This document shows, in pieces, positions 44,336-53,516 of a stretch of DNA of 64,000 bases. Numbering within the stretch: the first letter of the stretch is position 1; every line of letters starts with the position of its first letter. The DNA is from Chitinispirillales bacterium (GTDB taxonomy: Bacteria > Fibrobacterota > Chitinivibrionia > Chitinivibrionales > Chitinivibrionaceae), in contig JAIRUI010000117.1 of the NCBI GenBank assembly GCA_031254455.1, positions 18,747-82,746 on the forward strand. Reading direction: 5' to 3'. The translations under genes were made by a program, and so were the position numbers. The notes beneath the pieces are model-generated. The model ran no database searches. It was not told the origin of the DNA and was given only the letters and a program-made list of their open reading frames with translations.

Positions 44336-45222
44336 GTAGAAAAGCGCTGGGAAAAGGTTTAAGGGAATTATACGGAGGAATAACGGAGGAAGAATATTTT
44401 GAAAGCAAAAATTCTCCTCAGACGGCTATTTCCATTTCTCTTGTTTCACCGAATCCGTTTCAACCGCGAATAGATTTTAATAACGAGGCGATAGAAGATC
44501 TTGCAAAAAGTATAAAAGAACAGGGATTGCTGTTACCGGTTGTGGTGCGTCGAACTATAGACCAGAAATATCAAATAATTTCGGGAGAACGAAGGTTTAG
44601 AGCGTTGAAATTATTAGAAGAAACCGAAGTTCCCGTAATAGTCCGTGAAGATGTTGACGACAAACGAATGCTTGAATTAGCGCTGGTAGAAAATATTCAA
44701 CGCGAAGATCTTAACGAGATAGAGACGGCGTTGTCTTACAAAAAATTGATAGAAGACTGTAATTATTCACACCAGGAATTGTCTGACAAACTTGGGAAAA
44801 GTAGAACTTTAATTACGAATACGTTACGACTTTTAAAACTACCGGAGCAAATCCAAGCGATGTTACGCAATAAGCAGATTTCTACAGGGCACGCCCGTGC
44901 GTTGCTTGGAATCGAAAATCCGGTTTTACAGGCTCAGTTGGCGCAGGAAGTAATAAAAAAGTCGCTTTCGGTTAGAGAAATTGAAAAAAAAATATCACAA
45001 CATTTAAGCAACGGTTTACAGAAGAAAAATTTGGAAGAAAAAGTATTTACTCTGTATGACAAATATGGCCCTGTGTTGTCGGATATAAATAAAATGCACG
45101 GATTTAAGTTGTTTGTCGTCGAAGCAAAAGATTCAAGCGGCAAAATAGAAATAGAGTTTAATAACGTAGAGGAATTTGAAAAGATAATAGCTTTTTTAAG
45201 TAAGGAGAATTATGAAAAATAA
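44332..45222 (+). CDS. parB: Chromosome partitioning protein ParB/Spo0J
   Basis: 296 residues: N-terminal 'RKALGKGLREL' ParA-contact motif, CTP-binding motifs 'ISGERRFRA' and 'ENIQREDLN', a helix-turn-helix ('YSHQELSDKLGKSRTLITNT') and a C-terminal dimer domain. It binds the two parS sites just upstream and spreads as a CTP clamp. It overlaps the next gene by 11 nt. Confidence 0.95.
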   Translation: MSRKALGKGLRELYGGITEEEYFESKNSPQTAISISLVSPNPFQPRIDFNNEAIEDLAKSIKEQGLLLPVVVRRTIDQKYQIISGERRFRALKLLEETEVPVIVREDVDDKRMLELALVENIQREDLNEIETALSYKKLIEDCNYSHQELSDKLGKSRTLITNTLRLLKLPEQIQAMLRNKQISTGHARALLGIENPVLQAQLAQEVIKKSLSVREIEKKISQHLSNGLQKKNLEEKVFTLYDKYGPVLSDINKMHGFKLFVVEAKDSSGKIEIEFNNVEEFEKIIAFLSKENYEK

Positions 45223-45967
45223 AATTAAAGAAATAATTATTATCAGGGAAAATATAGATACGCTTCCCCAAGTTTTTAAGATAAACGGGGTTATTAGATT
45301 TATATTAAAAACGTTTATTGTAATTATTTTTATATGGACGGTGATTTTGATTTTGGGGTGGTCATATATAATTCAAAGAGTTGTTTTTTATGAAGAGATA
45401 AAAGTTAAAAACGATTCGTTGGTTTTGCATTCTCGACAAATTGACACGTTAAGAATAAGTATTGCCAAGGCAAATCGACTTTTTGAGTATTTTAAAATGA
45501 TTTCGTCTTTTGACGGTAAGAACGATTTGCCTGCAATAAATAATTATATGAAAGATACCGTTACTATTTCGCAGAAACCAATTGCTGTTGTGCAGAAAGA
45601 ATTTAAAGAAATTCCGCAAATTCGTCCAGTTACCGGCGTTATAAGCAAAACATTCAGTAAGTCGGAACATGAAGGAATAGATTTTGTATCGGCGCTTAGA
45701 AGTCCGATAAGAGCGACGGCGGACGGGATTGTTAAAAAAGTTTATTTTAGCGACGATCTTGGTAATGTAGTGATTTTAAAACACAGTAACGATTATGAAT
45801 CGCTTTACGCGCATTGTCAGGAAATTATTGTGAAAGAAGGGGAAAATGTTGTACAAGGCGAAACTATTGCATTTGTTGGTAATAGCGGAAATTCAAAAGG
45901 AGCTCATTTGCATTACGAAGTACGAAAAAACGACAAAACAATAGATCCGGAACAATTGTTTTTGTAA
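45212..45967 (+). CDS. Membrane-anchored M23 (LytM) peptidase, 251 aa
   Basis: An N-terminal cytoplasmic stub and one membrane helix (~residues 30-52) are followed by a short helical linker and an M23 domain at the C-terminus. The zinc ligands appear in 'SEHEGIDFVS' and 'GAHLHYEV'. Such enzymes cut peptide cross-links in peptidoglycan or regulate those that do. AAGGAG lies 5 nt before ATG, inside the parB 3' end. It pairs with the bactofilin gene 24 bp downstream, a combination known to shape cells. Confidence 0.85.
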   Translation: MKNKIKEIIIIRENIDTLPQVFKINGVIRFILKTFIVIIFIWTVILILGWSYIIQRVVFYEEIKVKNDSLVLHSRQIDTLRISIAKANRLFEYFKMISSFDGKNDLPAINNYMKDTVTISQKPIAVVQKEFKEIPQIRPVTGVISKTFSKSEHEGIDFVSALRSPIRATADGIVKKVYFSDDLGNVVILKHSNDYESLYAHCQEIIVKEGENVVQGETIAFVGNSGNSKGAHLHYEVRKNDKTIDPEQLFL

Positions 45968-45991
45968 AAAATTAAAGAAAGGATAGATAGA

Positions 45992-46375
45992 ATGGTACAA
46001 AACGGTAGCAGCAGCATAACGTTATTAGGCGCAGGAGCGTCTTTTGAGGGGAAAATCACTTCTCCGCATATGGTTCAAATATATGGGAAGTTTTCCGGTG
46101 AAATTCATACGAGCGATTCGGTCGCAATTGGACGCGACGGTGCCGTAGTTGCGGATATTACTGCGAAATCGGCGCAAGTCGGAGGAAAAGTTCAAGGAAA
46201 TTTGATTTGTAAAGAGCAGGTGGAGCTTCAAGAACACTCAGAGGTTCGTGGAAATATTACCGCTAAAGAACTAGTAATTAAAAAAGGCGCAGTATTTCAC
46301 GGAAATTCATCAATGTTACAAGCTACCGACGCCAAAAAAGTCGATAACAAAACGATAGAAAGCAATCCTAGTTAA
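45992..46375 (+). CDS. Bactofilin
   Basis: 127 residues, almost all a right-handed beta-helix with period ~17-18 ('IYGKFSGEIHTSDSVAIG', 'AQVGGKVQGNLICKEQVEL', 'HSEVRGNITAKELVIKKGAV'), the bactofilin (DUF583) pattern, with short flexible ends. It polymerises into cytoskeletal filaments without nucleotide and commonly places cell-wall enzymes. Its place after parA-parB-M23 suggests a role linking chromosome segregation and envelope shape. Confidence 0.93.
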   Translation: MVQNGSSSITLLGAGASFEGKITSPHMVQIYGKFSGEIHTSDSVAIGRDGAVVADITAKSAQVGGKVQGNLICKEQVELQEHSEVRGNITAKELVIKKGAVFHGNSSMLQATDAKKVDNKTIESNPS

Positions 46376-46378
46376 CTT

Positions 46379-47116
46379 TTATATTTGTTTTGTAAAAATA
46401 TACATTCCAATTGATCCGGCGGTAGAAACGTTTAACGATTCTACCGCGTTTTTATTGTAAGGAATCGTAAAAAAGAAATCTGTAGCCAATTTTAATTTAT
46501 CTGAAATTCCGTTTCCTTCGTTTCCAAGCGCAAGGATGATTTTTTCATTTTTTAAAGACGAAATTTCGCTTTTTCCGTCTAAATCGGCGGCTACCAAACG
46601 GTAATTTAGATTTTTCAGGGTATTTATGCATTCAAATATGTCTTTTTTGAAAATTATATCTAAATTACAGATTGCGCCGCCCGTTGAACGAACGACTTTC
46701 GGAGAATAAACATCAGCGCATCCTTGGCTCAAAATTACCGATGAAAATCCGAACGCCGCCGCACTGCGAATGAGATTTCCTACGTTACCCGGGTCTTGAA
46801 TATTTTCGAGTAAAAGCACGTTGCCTGTTATTTCGTCGATATTTTTTATTTTTGGAAATTCAACAACAGCGATTACTCCGCCGGGATTTTTACTGTCGGT
46901 GATTTTACATAATTGTTCATAATTTATTATTCTTACGGAAATATTTGTTTCAAAATCAAGCGGCTCTACGGTAAGAATTTCCAAAATTTTCGTTTTGTTT
47001 GACAAGGCAAACTGTTTGACCTGCCTTACTCCTTCTACTGTAAAAACCCCATTTTCTTTCCGTCCTTTGCCGGTCAAAAGTTTTTGATAATATTTTATCG
47101 AAAGTTCGTTTTTCAT
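46379..47116 (-). CDS. SpoU/TrmH-family RNA 2'-O-methyltransferase
   Basis: 245 residues. A small N-terminal substrate-binding domain precedes the knotted SPOUT domain with 'ENIQDPGNVGNLIRSAAAFG', 'ALGNEGNGIS' and 'NVSTAGSIGMYIF' (motifs 1-3 in part). It transfers methyl from SAM to a ribose in rRNA or tRNA; the target cannot be told. The start overlaps the SDR gene stop by 4 nt; the 3' end is convergent with the bactofilin gene. Confidence 0.88.
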   Translation of the reverse strand: MKNELSIKYYQKLLTGKGRKENGVFTVEGVRQVKQFALSNKTKILEILTVEPLDFETNISVRIINYEQLCKITDSKNPGGVIAVVEFPKIKNIDEITGNVLLLENIQDPGNVGNLIRSAAAFGFSSVILSQGCADVYSPKVVRSTGGAICNLDIIFKKDIFECINTLKNLNYRLVAADLDGKSEISSLKNEKIILALGNEGNGISDKLKLATDFFFTIPYNKNAVESLNVSTAGSIGMYIFTKQI

Positions 47117-47808
47117 AACAAGTGCGTTCCGTTGTCTAAAAAAATAGTTTGCCCTGTTATGTTTTCACAGTTCCATAAAAAATCTATAGTTTTAGCGATA
47201 TTTTCGTTTGAAATTTTGGTTTTCAAAATTTCTTTTTGCAAAGCGTGTGAATTTGACGGCGTAATTTCTTCTTCAAGCATTCCAAGAGCAATGGCGTTTA
47301 TGCGTATTTCGGGAGCGAAAAGCAATGCCGATTGTTTTGTGGTTTCCATAAGAAATAATTTTGAAATTCTGTAATTTTGATATGTTTCGTTGAATCTAAA
47401 AATATTTCCGTCAAGAATGTTTATAATATTTCCTTTTTTTACAATTTCAACGTATTTTTCACTTAGCGATAATGCTGTGAAATCGTTTATCTGCATGATT
47501 TTCAGCAAGTTATGAATGTTTTTTAAATTTCCTTTTTCAAAGATAGCCGCGCAATTAACCAAACCGCAGAGATTTTCTTTATATTTTTGCATAATTTCAT
47601 AAATTTCAGGGAGTTGTGAGTTAAAATTCGCTTTCAGCAAAAAAATATTTTTTCTAAGATTTTGATTTTTATTGAAAAACTCTTGCAAAACGTTTTCATT
47701 TTTGTTAATGTGCGCTATAACGAAAAACCCTTTTTTCAAAAAAACTTCCAGAATTTTTATTCCAACTTTTCCACTCGCACCGGTGACGATTACCGCTCTT
47801 TTTTGCAT
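47113..47808 (-). CDS. Short-chain dehydrogenase/reductase
   Basis: I start at ATG 47808 ('MQKRAVIVTGASGKVG'); a TTG 9 nt earlier is also possible. Rossmann motif 'TGASGKVG', 'NCAA' in place of NAG, and the active-site Tyr-x3-Lys in 'NYRISK' are present. Like FabG or pteridine reductases, it should reduce a carbonyl or C=N with NAD(P)H; the substrate is unknown. It follows leuD directly and overlaps the methylase gene, so it is part of the murJ-leuD operon. Confidence 0.8.
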   Translation of the reverse strand: MQKRAVIVTGASGKVGIKILEVFLKKGFFVIAHINKNENVLQEFFNKNQNLRKNIFLLKANFNSQLPEIYEIMQKYKENLCGLVNCAAIFEKGNLKNIHNLLKIMQINDFTALSLSEKYVEIVKKGNIINILDGNIFRFNETYQNYRISKLFLMETTKQSALLFAPEIRINAIALGMLEEEITPSNSHALQKEILKTKISNENIAKTIDFLWNCENITGQTIFLDNGTHLL

Positions 47809-47817
47809 TTTATACAA

Positions 47818-48345
47818 TCAATATTTTTGGTCGGCAAATTCAACCCATCCACCCGCTTTTACAAGCGCTTCGTCGAATTCGCTTAAATCAAACGAGACGG
47901 ATAGTTTTTCTTGGTTATTTACCGAAAATGAGAGTTTATGGTTTTCAACATCGATTTCACAATCGACTTTTTCTTTTTGAAGCGTAAAGATTTTATTGAT
48001 TTCTTGTTTCGGTAATTCTATGGCGAGCATTCCGCCGTTGAACATGTTTTGTCTGAAAATTCGTGCAAAATTTTCTGCGACAACTGCGAAAATATCATTT
48101 ACTTCCAGCGCCCATGCGGCATGTTCACGAGAACTTCCGCAGCCGAAATTCTCTCTTGTAACAATGACTTTCGCCTGTTTGAGAGCGTCGCTTTTTTGGT
48201 TAAATCCGTCAAGTTTTAAGTCTTCAAGCAAATACGGTTTTAGCGCTTCTTTGCTGATTTCCGTCAAATATTTTGCCGGAATTATCTCGTCTGTGTTAAT
48301 GTCGTTTCTATCCAAAAATAAAACTTGTCCGCCAAAAATTTTCAT
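47818..48345 (-). CDS. leuD: 3-isopropylmalate dehydratase small subunit (LeuD family)
   Basis: 175 residues. Swivel domain of the aconitase family with 'DRNDINTDEIIPAKYL' and 'ENFGCGSSREHAAWAL'. With LeuC it isomerises isopropylmalate in leucine synthesis; homoaconitase-type use cannot be ruled out. No leuC is in the window. It lies 51 bp after murJ on the minus strand. Confidence 0.88.
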   Translation of the reverse strand: MKIFGGQVLFLDRNDINTDEIIPAKYLTEISKEALKPYLLEDLKLDGFNQKSDALKQAKVIVTRENFGCGSSREHAAWALEVNDIFAVVAENFARIFRQNMFNGGMLAIELPKQEINKIFTLQKEKVDCEIDVENHKLSFSVNNQEKLSVSFDLSEFDEALVKAGGWVEFADQKY

Positions 48346-48396
48346 AAAAAGTCCTTTCAGAACATCAATAATTCCGGTAAAAATAATATCTGCAGT

Positions 48397-49959
48397 TTAG
48401 CGCCTTACAACTTTTCTTACGGTTTTAGTAAATAAATCTTTTATGTCAATTATTTTGAAAAATTGAAACATAATCGCAGAGAACGTTATTGCAGGAAAAG
48501 AAATAAGGCAAACTCGCAAAATACGAATAAACATAAATTCACGGATAATTCTTATCGTGCAAAATTCAATAATTACAACTACGGCAGCGATAAGAATCGC
48601 GATTAAGACCGGTTTGACGGCGGAAAGCAGTTTTGTGTGCGGATAAAATTTATGCCAACGCCAAACGGTTAAGATCGTTGCGATCGCTGAAAATACCGAA
48701 GTAGCGGACGAAATCCCTATAATTCCCCAAAGATCGCTTAAAATTTTGTAAAAAGGAATCGACAAAATTAATGAAACGGTAGATATTATCAACGGTGTTT
48801 TTGTATTTTTTATTGCATAAAAAAGTCTTTGCAAAATAATTACCGCAGATAAAAAAAAGATTCCCGGTAAATATCCGATAAGCGCTTTTGAAGTTAGGAT
48901 TACAGATTGCGAATCAAACGCTTTTCTTTCAAACAAAAGTGAAATTATATCTCCTGAAATCGGGTAAATCGTCGCGGTAATTATTATGATTATTGTAGTG
49001 GTTTTTACAAAAATCGGAATTAAAAAATTCTCCATTTCATCATATTTTTTTTCTTTTGCTTTTTCTGATAAAAACGGATAAATCGTTCCGGCTATAGAAC
49101 TTCCGAACAATACAACGATAATCATAACTATTTTATAAGCGTAATTTAGAGCGACGATAGCGCCTTGTCCGTTTTCAATTCGCGAGCCGAAAAATCTGAA
49201 CGTAAATTCATTTGAAAATGTAATTCCTAATCCAAGCGCAAGCGGAATCGTTTTGTAAAACCACTGTAAAAAATCTTTGTCTTTGATATTGATGTATGGC
49301 GAATATTTTATTGAAAATCGTTTTGCCCCAAAAAATTGAATTAATGTGTGTCCGACGAACGCTCCAAAAAGGACTCCCCAAGAAAATCCGGCAATACCGA
49401 TAAATTTAAAAAAAACAAGTCCGAAAATTATTATTATCGTGTCATAAACTATTGGTGCGAGAGCCGAAAATTTATAATTTTTGTTTGCTTGTTGAACGCC
49501 TATAAAAATTGCCCCCCAAAAGAAAAACAATTGCGCAGGCAAAACAATTCGTGTAAGTTTAACCGTTAGTTCAAACGTTTGAATATTTGTCGTAATCGAA
49601 TTTCCTGCAAGAATTTTTACAAAAAACGGTGTTGCAAAAAAACAAATCAAAAGAACCGAAACAAAAACAATAGTTCCTATTGTAAAAATATTTGAAAAAA
49701 ATCGGTTTTGTTTTTCCTGATTATCGGATAATTCTTGAAAAATCGGAATAAATGCGATTGATAAAGCGCTTCCGGCTAAAAGGTGGTTTACCAAATCCGG
49801 AAGAATAAAGGCAAACGTGTAAGCATCGCCGTCGGATGAAGTGCCTACCGTTGAGGCGAAAACAACAACAAGCAAAAAACCTATAATTTTGCTCAAAACG
49901 TTCGATGAAAAAACGACAAAAATCGCCGAAGAACTTGTTTGTTGAAGATTTTTTTTCAT
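48397..49959 (-). CDS. murJ: Lipid II flippase MurJ (MviN)
   Basis: 520 residues with about 14 membrane helices. N-terminal region 'SNVLSKIIGFLLVVVFASTVG' and 'FIFPDLVNHLLAGSALSIAF'-like pattern of the MVF family. It moves lipid II across the inner membrane for peptidoglycan synthesis. Apparent first gene of the operon with leuD, SDR and methylase genes. Confidence 0.92.
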   Translation of the reverse strand: MKKNLQQTSSSAIFVVFSSNVLSKIIGFLLVVVFASTVGTSSDGDAYTFAFILPDLVNHLLAGSALSIAFIPIFQELSDNQEKQNRFFSNIFTIGTIVFVSVLLICFFATPFFVKILAGNSITTNIQTFELTVKLTRIVLPAQLFFFWGAIFIGVQQANKNYKFSALAPIVYDTIIIIFGLVFFKFIGIAGFSWGVLFGAFVGHTLIQFFGAKRFSIKYSPYINIKDKDFLQWFYKTIPLALGLGITFSNEFTFRFFGSRIENGQGAIVALNYAYKIVMIIVVLFGSSIAGTIYPFLSEKAKEKKYDEMENFLIPIFVKTTTIIIIITATIYPISGDIISLLFERKAFDSQSVILTSKALIGYLPGIFFLSAVIILQRLFYAIKNTKTPLIISTVSLILSIPFYKILSDLWGIIGISSATSVFSAIATILTVWRWHKFYPHTKLLSAVKPVLIAILIAAVVVIIEFCTIRIIREFMFIRILRVCLISFPAITFSAIMFQFFKIIDIKDLFTKTVRKVVRR

Positions 49960-50098
49960 AAAGTTTTTATTTTCCGTCTAATATCCCGTATAAAGTATTA
50001 CAAACACTAAAATTTTACATAAAATAATATTCTGCATAAATTATTTTACTGAATATGCTTTTGTATCCTTTAAAAACAAATAACTCATAGGGTTTTTT

Positions 50099-51250
50099 AT
50101 GATTAAAATGTTTTGTGCACATACGAAAGAGATAGATGACGCGGACGTTGCAGTAAACGATATTCTTTCGCAGATTAAAGCCGATAAAAACATTCTTAGA
50201 AATTCAATAGGAATTATTTCTTGTTGTTCGGAATTTGCGCAAACAGGCGTTTTAAAAGCGATATGCAAAACACTTCCTTTTACGACGGTTGGAACGATAA
50301 CGCTGGCAAGCGGAATTAATGCCGGTAACGGACAACTTGTATTATCTGTTTCCGTTATAACCGCCGATGACAGTTTTTTTGTTCCGTTGCTTTCGGACAA
50401 AATAGACGATAAACAAGAAAATATAGTAAAATTTTGTCAGGATTCAAAGAAGAATATTCCTGAAAATTCAAAAATGATTCTTACTTTTATTCCGGTTAAT
50501 CCAAATTCGTCAATGACTTCCGAAACAATTTTAAATTTAATAGATGACGCGGAAGCCGACATTCCGATTTTCGGCGGCGCAGCCTCGTCGTTGGACGTAA
50601 AAGAATCGGCGGAAGTAATTTTTAACGGAGATGTTTATAATGACCGTTTTGTTTTTGTGGCGGTAAGCGGGGAAATAAATCCGAAATTTGTTCTCAGCGA
50701 AATTTTTCCTCAAAAGACGGTACAGGAAAGATGGATTGTTACCGAAACCCACGGGAATTTAATTGCCAAAATAAACGGCATAGATTTTAGGAAATTTGTT
50801 GAGAATTTAGGCGGTTCGCACTCTTTATTGGAAAAAAATAGTTTTGATATTGTTCCGTTTTGGTTTGATTTCAGCGGAATAAACAAACCTGTTGCGCGAA
50901 CTATCAGTATGGTTACGGAGAACGGGTTGGGTGTTTGCAGCGGAAACGTTCCTATAGGCGTAAGCGTATTTATAGGAAACATTTCAAAAAAAATGATCGT
51001 TGAAACAACAAAAACCGTTTCTAAAGAGATTTATCGACACAAAGAAATCAACGGTGTTTTGTTTTTTTCCGGAAAAGAAAGATTTTTTGCATTGGGTGCA
51101 AATTATAACAATGAAATGTATATGTTGGAAGAATTGTTGGAAAAAATTCCTTTTCATGTCGTATATTCGCAGGGAGGATATTGTTCGGATTTCTCAAAAA
51201 ACAAAGAAGGCCGCTTTCTCAATTATTCGTTGTTAGGATTTGTTTTTTGA
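50099..51250 (+). CDS. FIST domain sensor protein, 383 aa
   Basis: FIST N-terminal domain ('SIGIISCCSEFAQTGVL', 'ADIPIFGGAASSLD') and FIST C-terminal domain ('YRHKEINGVLFFSGKERFF', 'MYMLEELLEKIPF') fill the protein. FIST domains bind small ligands, possibly amino acids, and are coupled to signal transduction. No membrane helix or signal peptide. The histidine kinase gene begins 7 nt downstream, so the ligand signal likely passes to it. Confidence 0.85.
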   Translation: MIKMFCAHTKEIDDADVAVNDILSQIKADKNILRNSIGIISCCSEFAQTGVLKAICKTLPFTTVGTITLASGINAGNGQLVLSVSVITADDSFFVPLLSDKIDDKQENIVKFCQDSKKNIPENSKMILTFIPVNPNSSMTSETILNLIDDAEADIPIFGGAASSLDVKESAEVIFNGDVYNDRFVFVAVSGEINPKFVLSEIFPQKTVQERWIVTETHGNLIAKINGIDFRKFVENLGGSHSLLEKNSFDIVPFWFDFSGINKPVARTISMVTENGLGVCSGNVPIGVSVFIGNISKKMIVETTKTVSKEIYRHKEINGVLFFSGKERFFALGANYNNEMYMLEELLEKIPFHVVYSQGGYCSDFSKNKEGRFLNYSLLGFVF

Positions 51251-51257
51251 GGTTATT

Positions 51258-53363
51258 ATGGTGGAAAAACAAAAAGAAATAGAAAAACTTAAATTAGAAA
51301 TAAAACGGTTAAAAAGAGTTATCGATGTATATGAACGCGATATAAAAAGAGAAGAAAAAGTAGAATTTGCTTACCAAACGCTTGAAGAAATTTTGGATAA
51401 GCAAAAGATACAAGCGTTGGCGTACATGGAACTTCTGCTTAATTGCGCCAAAGATATGATAGTGTTTATGGATAAAAGCGGACGAATTGTTTATTGTTCG
51501 GAATCGTTTCTTAAAAGCGCTCGCATCAAAAATCGCGGACTTATATATGGTCGTCATTGTACCGAAGTTTTTGGCAGAATGCTTGGTGCAGATTGGGTTG
51601 CGAAAATTAGAAAAGAAATTTTGAACGCAATGAAAGAAAATACGCCCACGGTACTTTGTGAAATCGCCGATGTAAAAATTCCTGGCGTTGTCACTAATTA
51701 TAGCGTTTCGTTTAACCCTATGACTAATGATTTCGGTAATGTTGTCGGCGCTATGTTAATATTTTATGATATTTCCGAGTTAGTCAAAGAAAAAGAGAAA
51801 GTTCTTGGAGCAAGTGAAGCGAAAAGTCTTTTTTTAGCAAATATGAGTCACGAGATAAGAACGCCGATAAATGCGATTACCGGAATGACGCAAATCGCCA
51901 TGGATTCTGATAATATAGAAAGAAAAAATTATTGTTTAAAAAAAATAAAGGAAAGTTCAGAACATCTTATAGGGCTTATAAACGATGTTTTAGATATGAG
52001 TAAAATAGAAGCCGGAAAATTAAAAATGTCAAATTCCGAATTTTGTTTTGAAGAAATGTTGAGCGGCGTTGTTTCAATAATTTCTTTCAAAATTCTTGAA
52101 AAGAAACAAAAATTTTTCTTGGATATCGGGAAAGATGTTCCTTTTATAATAAAATCGGATAAACAACGGCTTGAGCAGGTGATGATAAACATTCTTTCCA
52201 ACGCAATTAAATTTACGCCGGAAGAAGGAAGTATATTTTTGTCGGTACATAAAACAAAAATATATGACGACGGCGTTTGTCAAATCAACATTTCGGTTAA
52301 AGATACCGGCATCGGAATCAGCAAAAATCAGCAAAAAAAATTATTTACTCCTTTTCAGCAAGCGAATGAAGGAATTTCAAAAAATTTCGGCGGAACCGGA
52401 TTAGGTTTGACTATTTCGAAAAAAATCATAGAAACGATGGGCGGTGAAATTTGGCTTGAAAGCGAAGAAAATAAAGGAACGAAGGTTTCGTGGACGATAA
52501 AGGTTTTCGGATCAAACGAATTTCCTAAAGAATTTGCTAAATCCGGAACTTCTATTTCTTCGTTAAACGTACTTTTTGTCGATAACGATGAAAAAGTATT
52601 GAATTGTTTCGGCGGTATGGCGGAAATTCACAATCTAAGCCATGAATTGGCAAAAGATCATGTTGAAGCTCTTAGTCTTGTTCAAAAAAAACCTGAGAAA
52701 TATGACTTTGTGTTTATAGACGAAACTATGTTAATAATGAATAGTGCGGAAATGGCGAAAAAAATGCGGGAGTTTAACGGATTTCACGCCAAAATAGTCA
52801 TAGTTTCTTCTAATGTGGCGTCAAACGTTTCCGGCAAAAATTTTGACCCCAAAATAAATTTCGCTTTTTTACAAAAACCGCTGTTTTGGATTAATGTCGC
52901 CGCGGTTATGGATAGTTGTTTAAGCGAAACAAAAACAGAAGCGTCTTCAAAGCAACTTCCTCAAAAACATAAATATGATTCAATTTTTACCGGAAAAAAG
53001 TTTTTAGTTGTCGAAGATATTGAAGTAAACCGAGAAATAATATTACAAATGCTTACGGTTACAGGTGCAAAAATGGACTTTGCAGAAAACGGAATAGAAG
53101 CGATTGAAAAATTCGGATCGGAAAGCGGCGGATACGATATAATTCTGATGGACGTTCAAATGCCGATGATGGACGGATATAAAGCGACAAAAACGATTCG
53201 TGAAATGCCGTTTGACTGTTCGCAAAAAATTCCTATTATCGCGATGACGGCGAATGTTTTTCGAGAAGATGTGGAAAAATGTATTAAATCGGGGATGAAC
53301 TCTCACGTAGGAAAACCGATAGACCGCGATATTTTGGTAGAAAAAATATCGAAGTATATTTAA
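51258..53363 (+). CDS. Hybrid sensor histidine kinase, PAS-HisKA-HATPase-REC-REC, 701 aa
   Basis: I choose ATG 51258, with GAGG upstream, over the overlapping frame at 51240. Order: coiled coil (~5-50), PAS (~55-170), HisKA with phospho-His198 ('NMSHEIRTPINA'), HATPase ('DTGIGISKNQQ', 'GGTGLGLTISKKI'), a first receiver with weak conservation ('VLFVDNDEK', 'FIDETM'), then a canonical second receiver ('FLVVEDIEVNRE', phospho-Asp in 'ILMDVQMPMMDGY', 'GKPID'). No membrane helix, so it is a cytoplasmic sensor, most likely reading the FIST protein encoded before it. Confidence 0.9.
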   Translation: MVEKQKEIEKLKLEIKRLKRVIDVYERDIKREEKVEFAYQTLEEILDKQKIQALAYMELLLNCAKDMIVFMDKSGRIVYCSESFLKSARIKNRGLIYGRHCTEVFGRMLGADWVAKIRKEILNAMKENTPTVLCEIADVKIPGVVTNYSVSFNPMTNDFGNVVGAMLIFYDISELVKEKEKVLGASEAKSLFLANMSHEIRTPINAITGMTQIAMDSDNIERKNYCLKKIKESSEHLIGLINDVLDMSKIEAGKLKMSNSEFCFEEMLSGVVSIISFKILEKKQKFFLDIGKDVPFIIKSDKQRLEQVMINILSNAIKFTPEEGSIFLSVHKTKIYDDGVCQINISVKDTGIGISKNQQKKLFTPFQQANEGISKNFGGTGLGLTISKKIIETMGGEIWLESEENKGTKVSWTIKVFGSNEFPKEFAKSGTSISSLNVLFVDNDEKVLNCFGGMAEIHNLSHELAKDHVEALSLVQKKPEKYDFVFIDETMLIMNSAEMAKKMREFNGFHAKIVIVSSNVASNVSGKNFDPKINFAFLQKPLFWINVAAVMDSCLSETKTEASSKQLPQKHKYDSIFTGKKFLVVEDIEVNREIILQMLTVTGAKMDFAENGIEAIEKFGSESGGYDIILMDVQMPMMDGYKATKTIREMPFDCSQKIPIIAMTANVFREDVEKCIKSGMNSHVGKPIDRDILVEKISKYI

Positions 53364-53365
53364 AA

Positions 53366-53515
53366 TTAACCGGTTTCTAAAAATTTTTTTACTTTTAATT
53401 CCGTAGTAATGTATGCGTCCCTTAAAATTTTTTCAATTTTTATATAATGAATTGAAATAGTTATAAAAAATATCATTATTCCCATACCCAAAAAAAACAA
53501 TAAAAATATCGGCAT
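53366..53515 (-). CDS. Possible small membrane protein, 49 aa
   Basis: ATG at 53515, one base after the tsaD stop on the same strand. The product has one strong hydrophobic helix ('IFLLFFLGMGIMIFFITISI') and a basic tail. Tight spacing with tsaD suggests translation, but no family is recognised. Confidence 0.4.
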   Translation of the reverse strand: MPIFLLFFLGMGIMIFFITISIHYIKIEKILRDAYITTELKVKKFLETG

Positions 53516-53516
53516 T

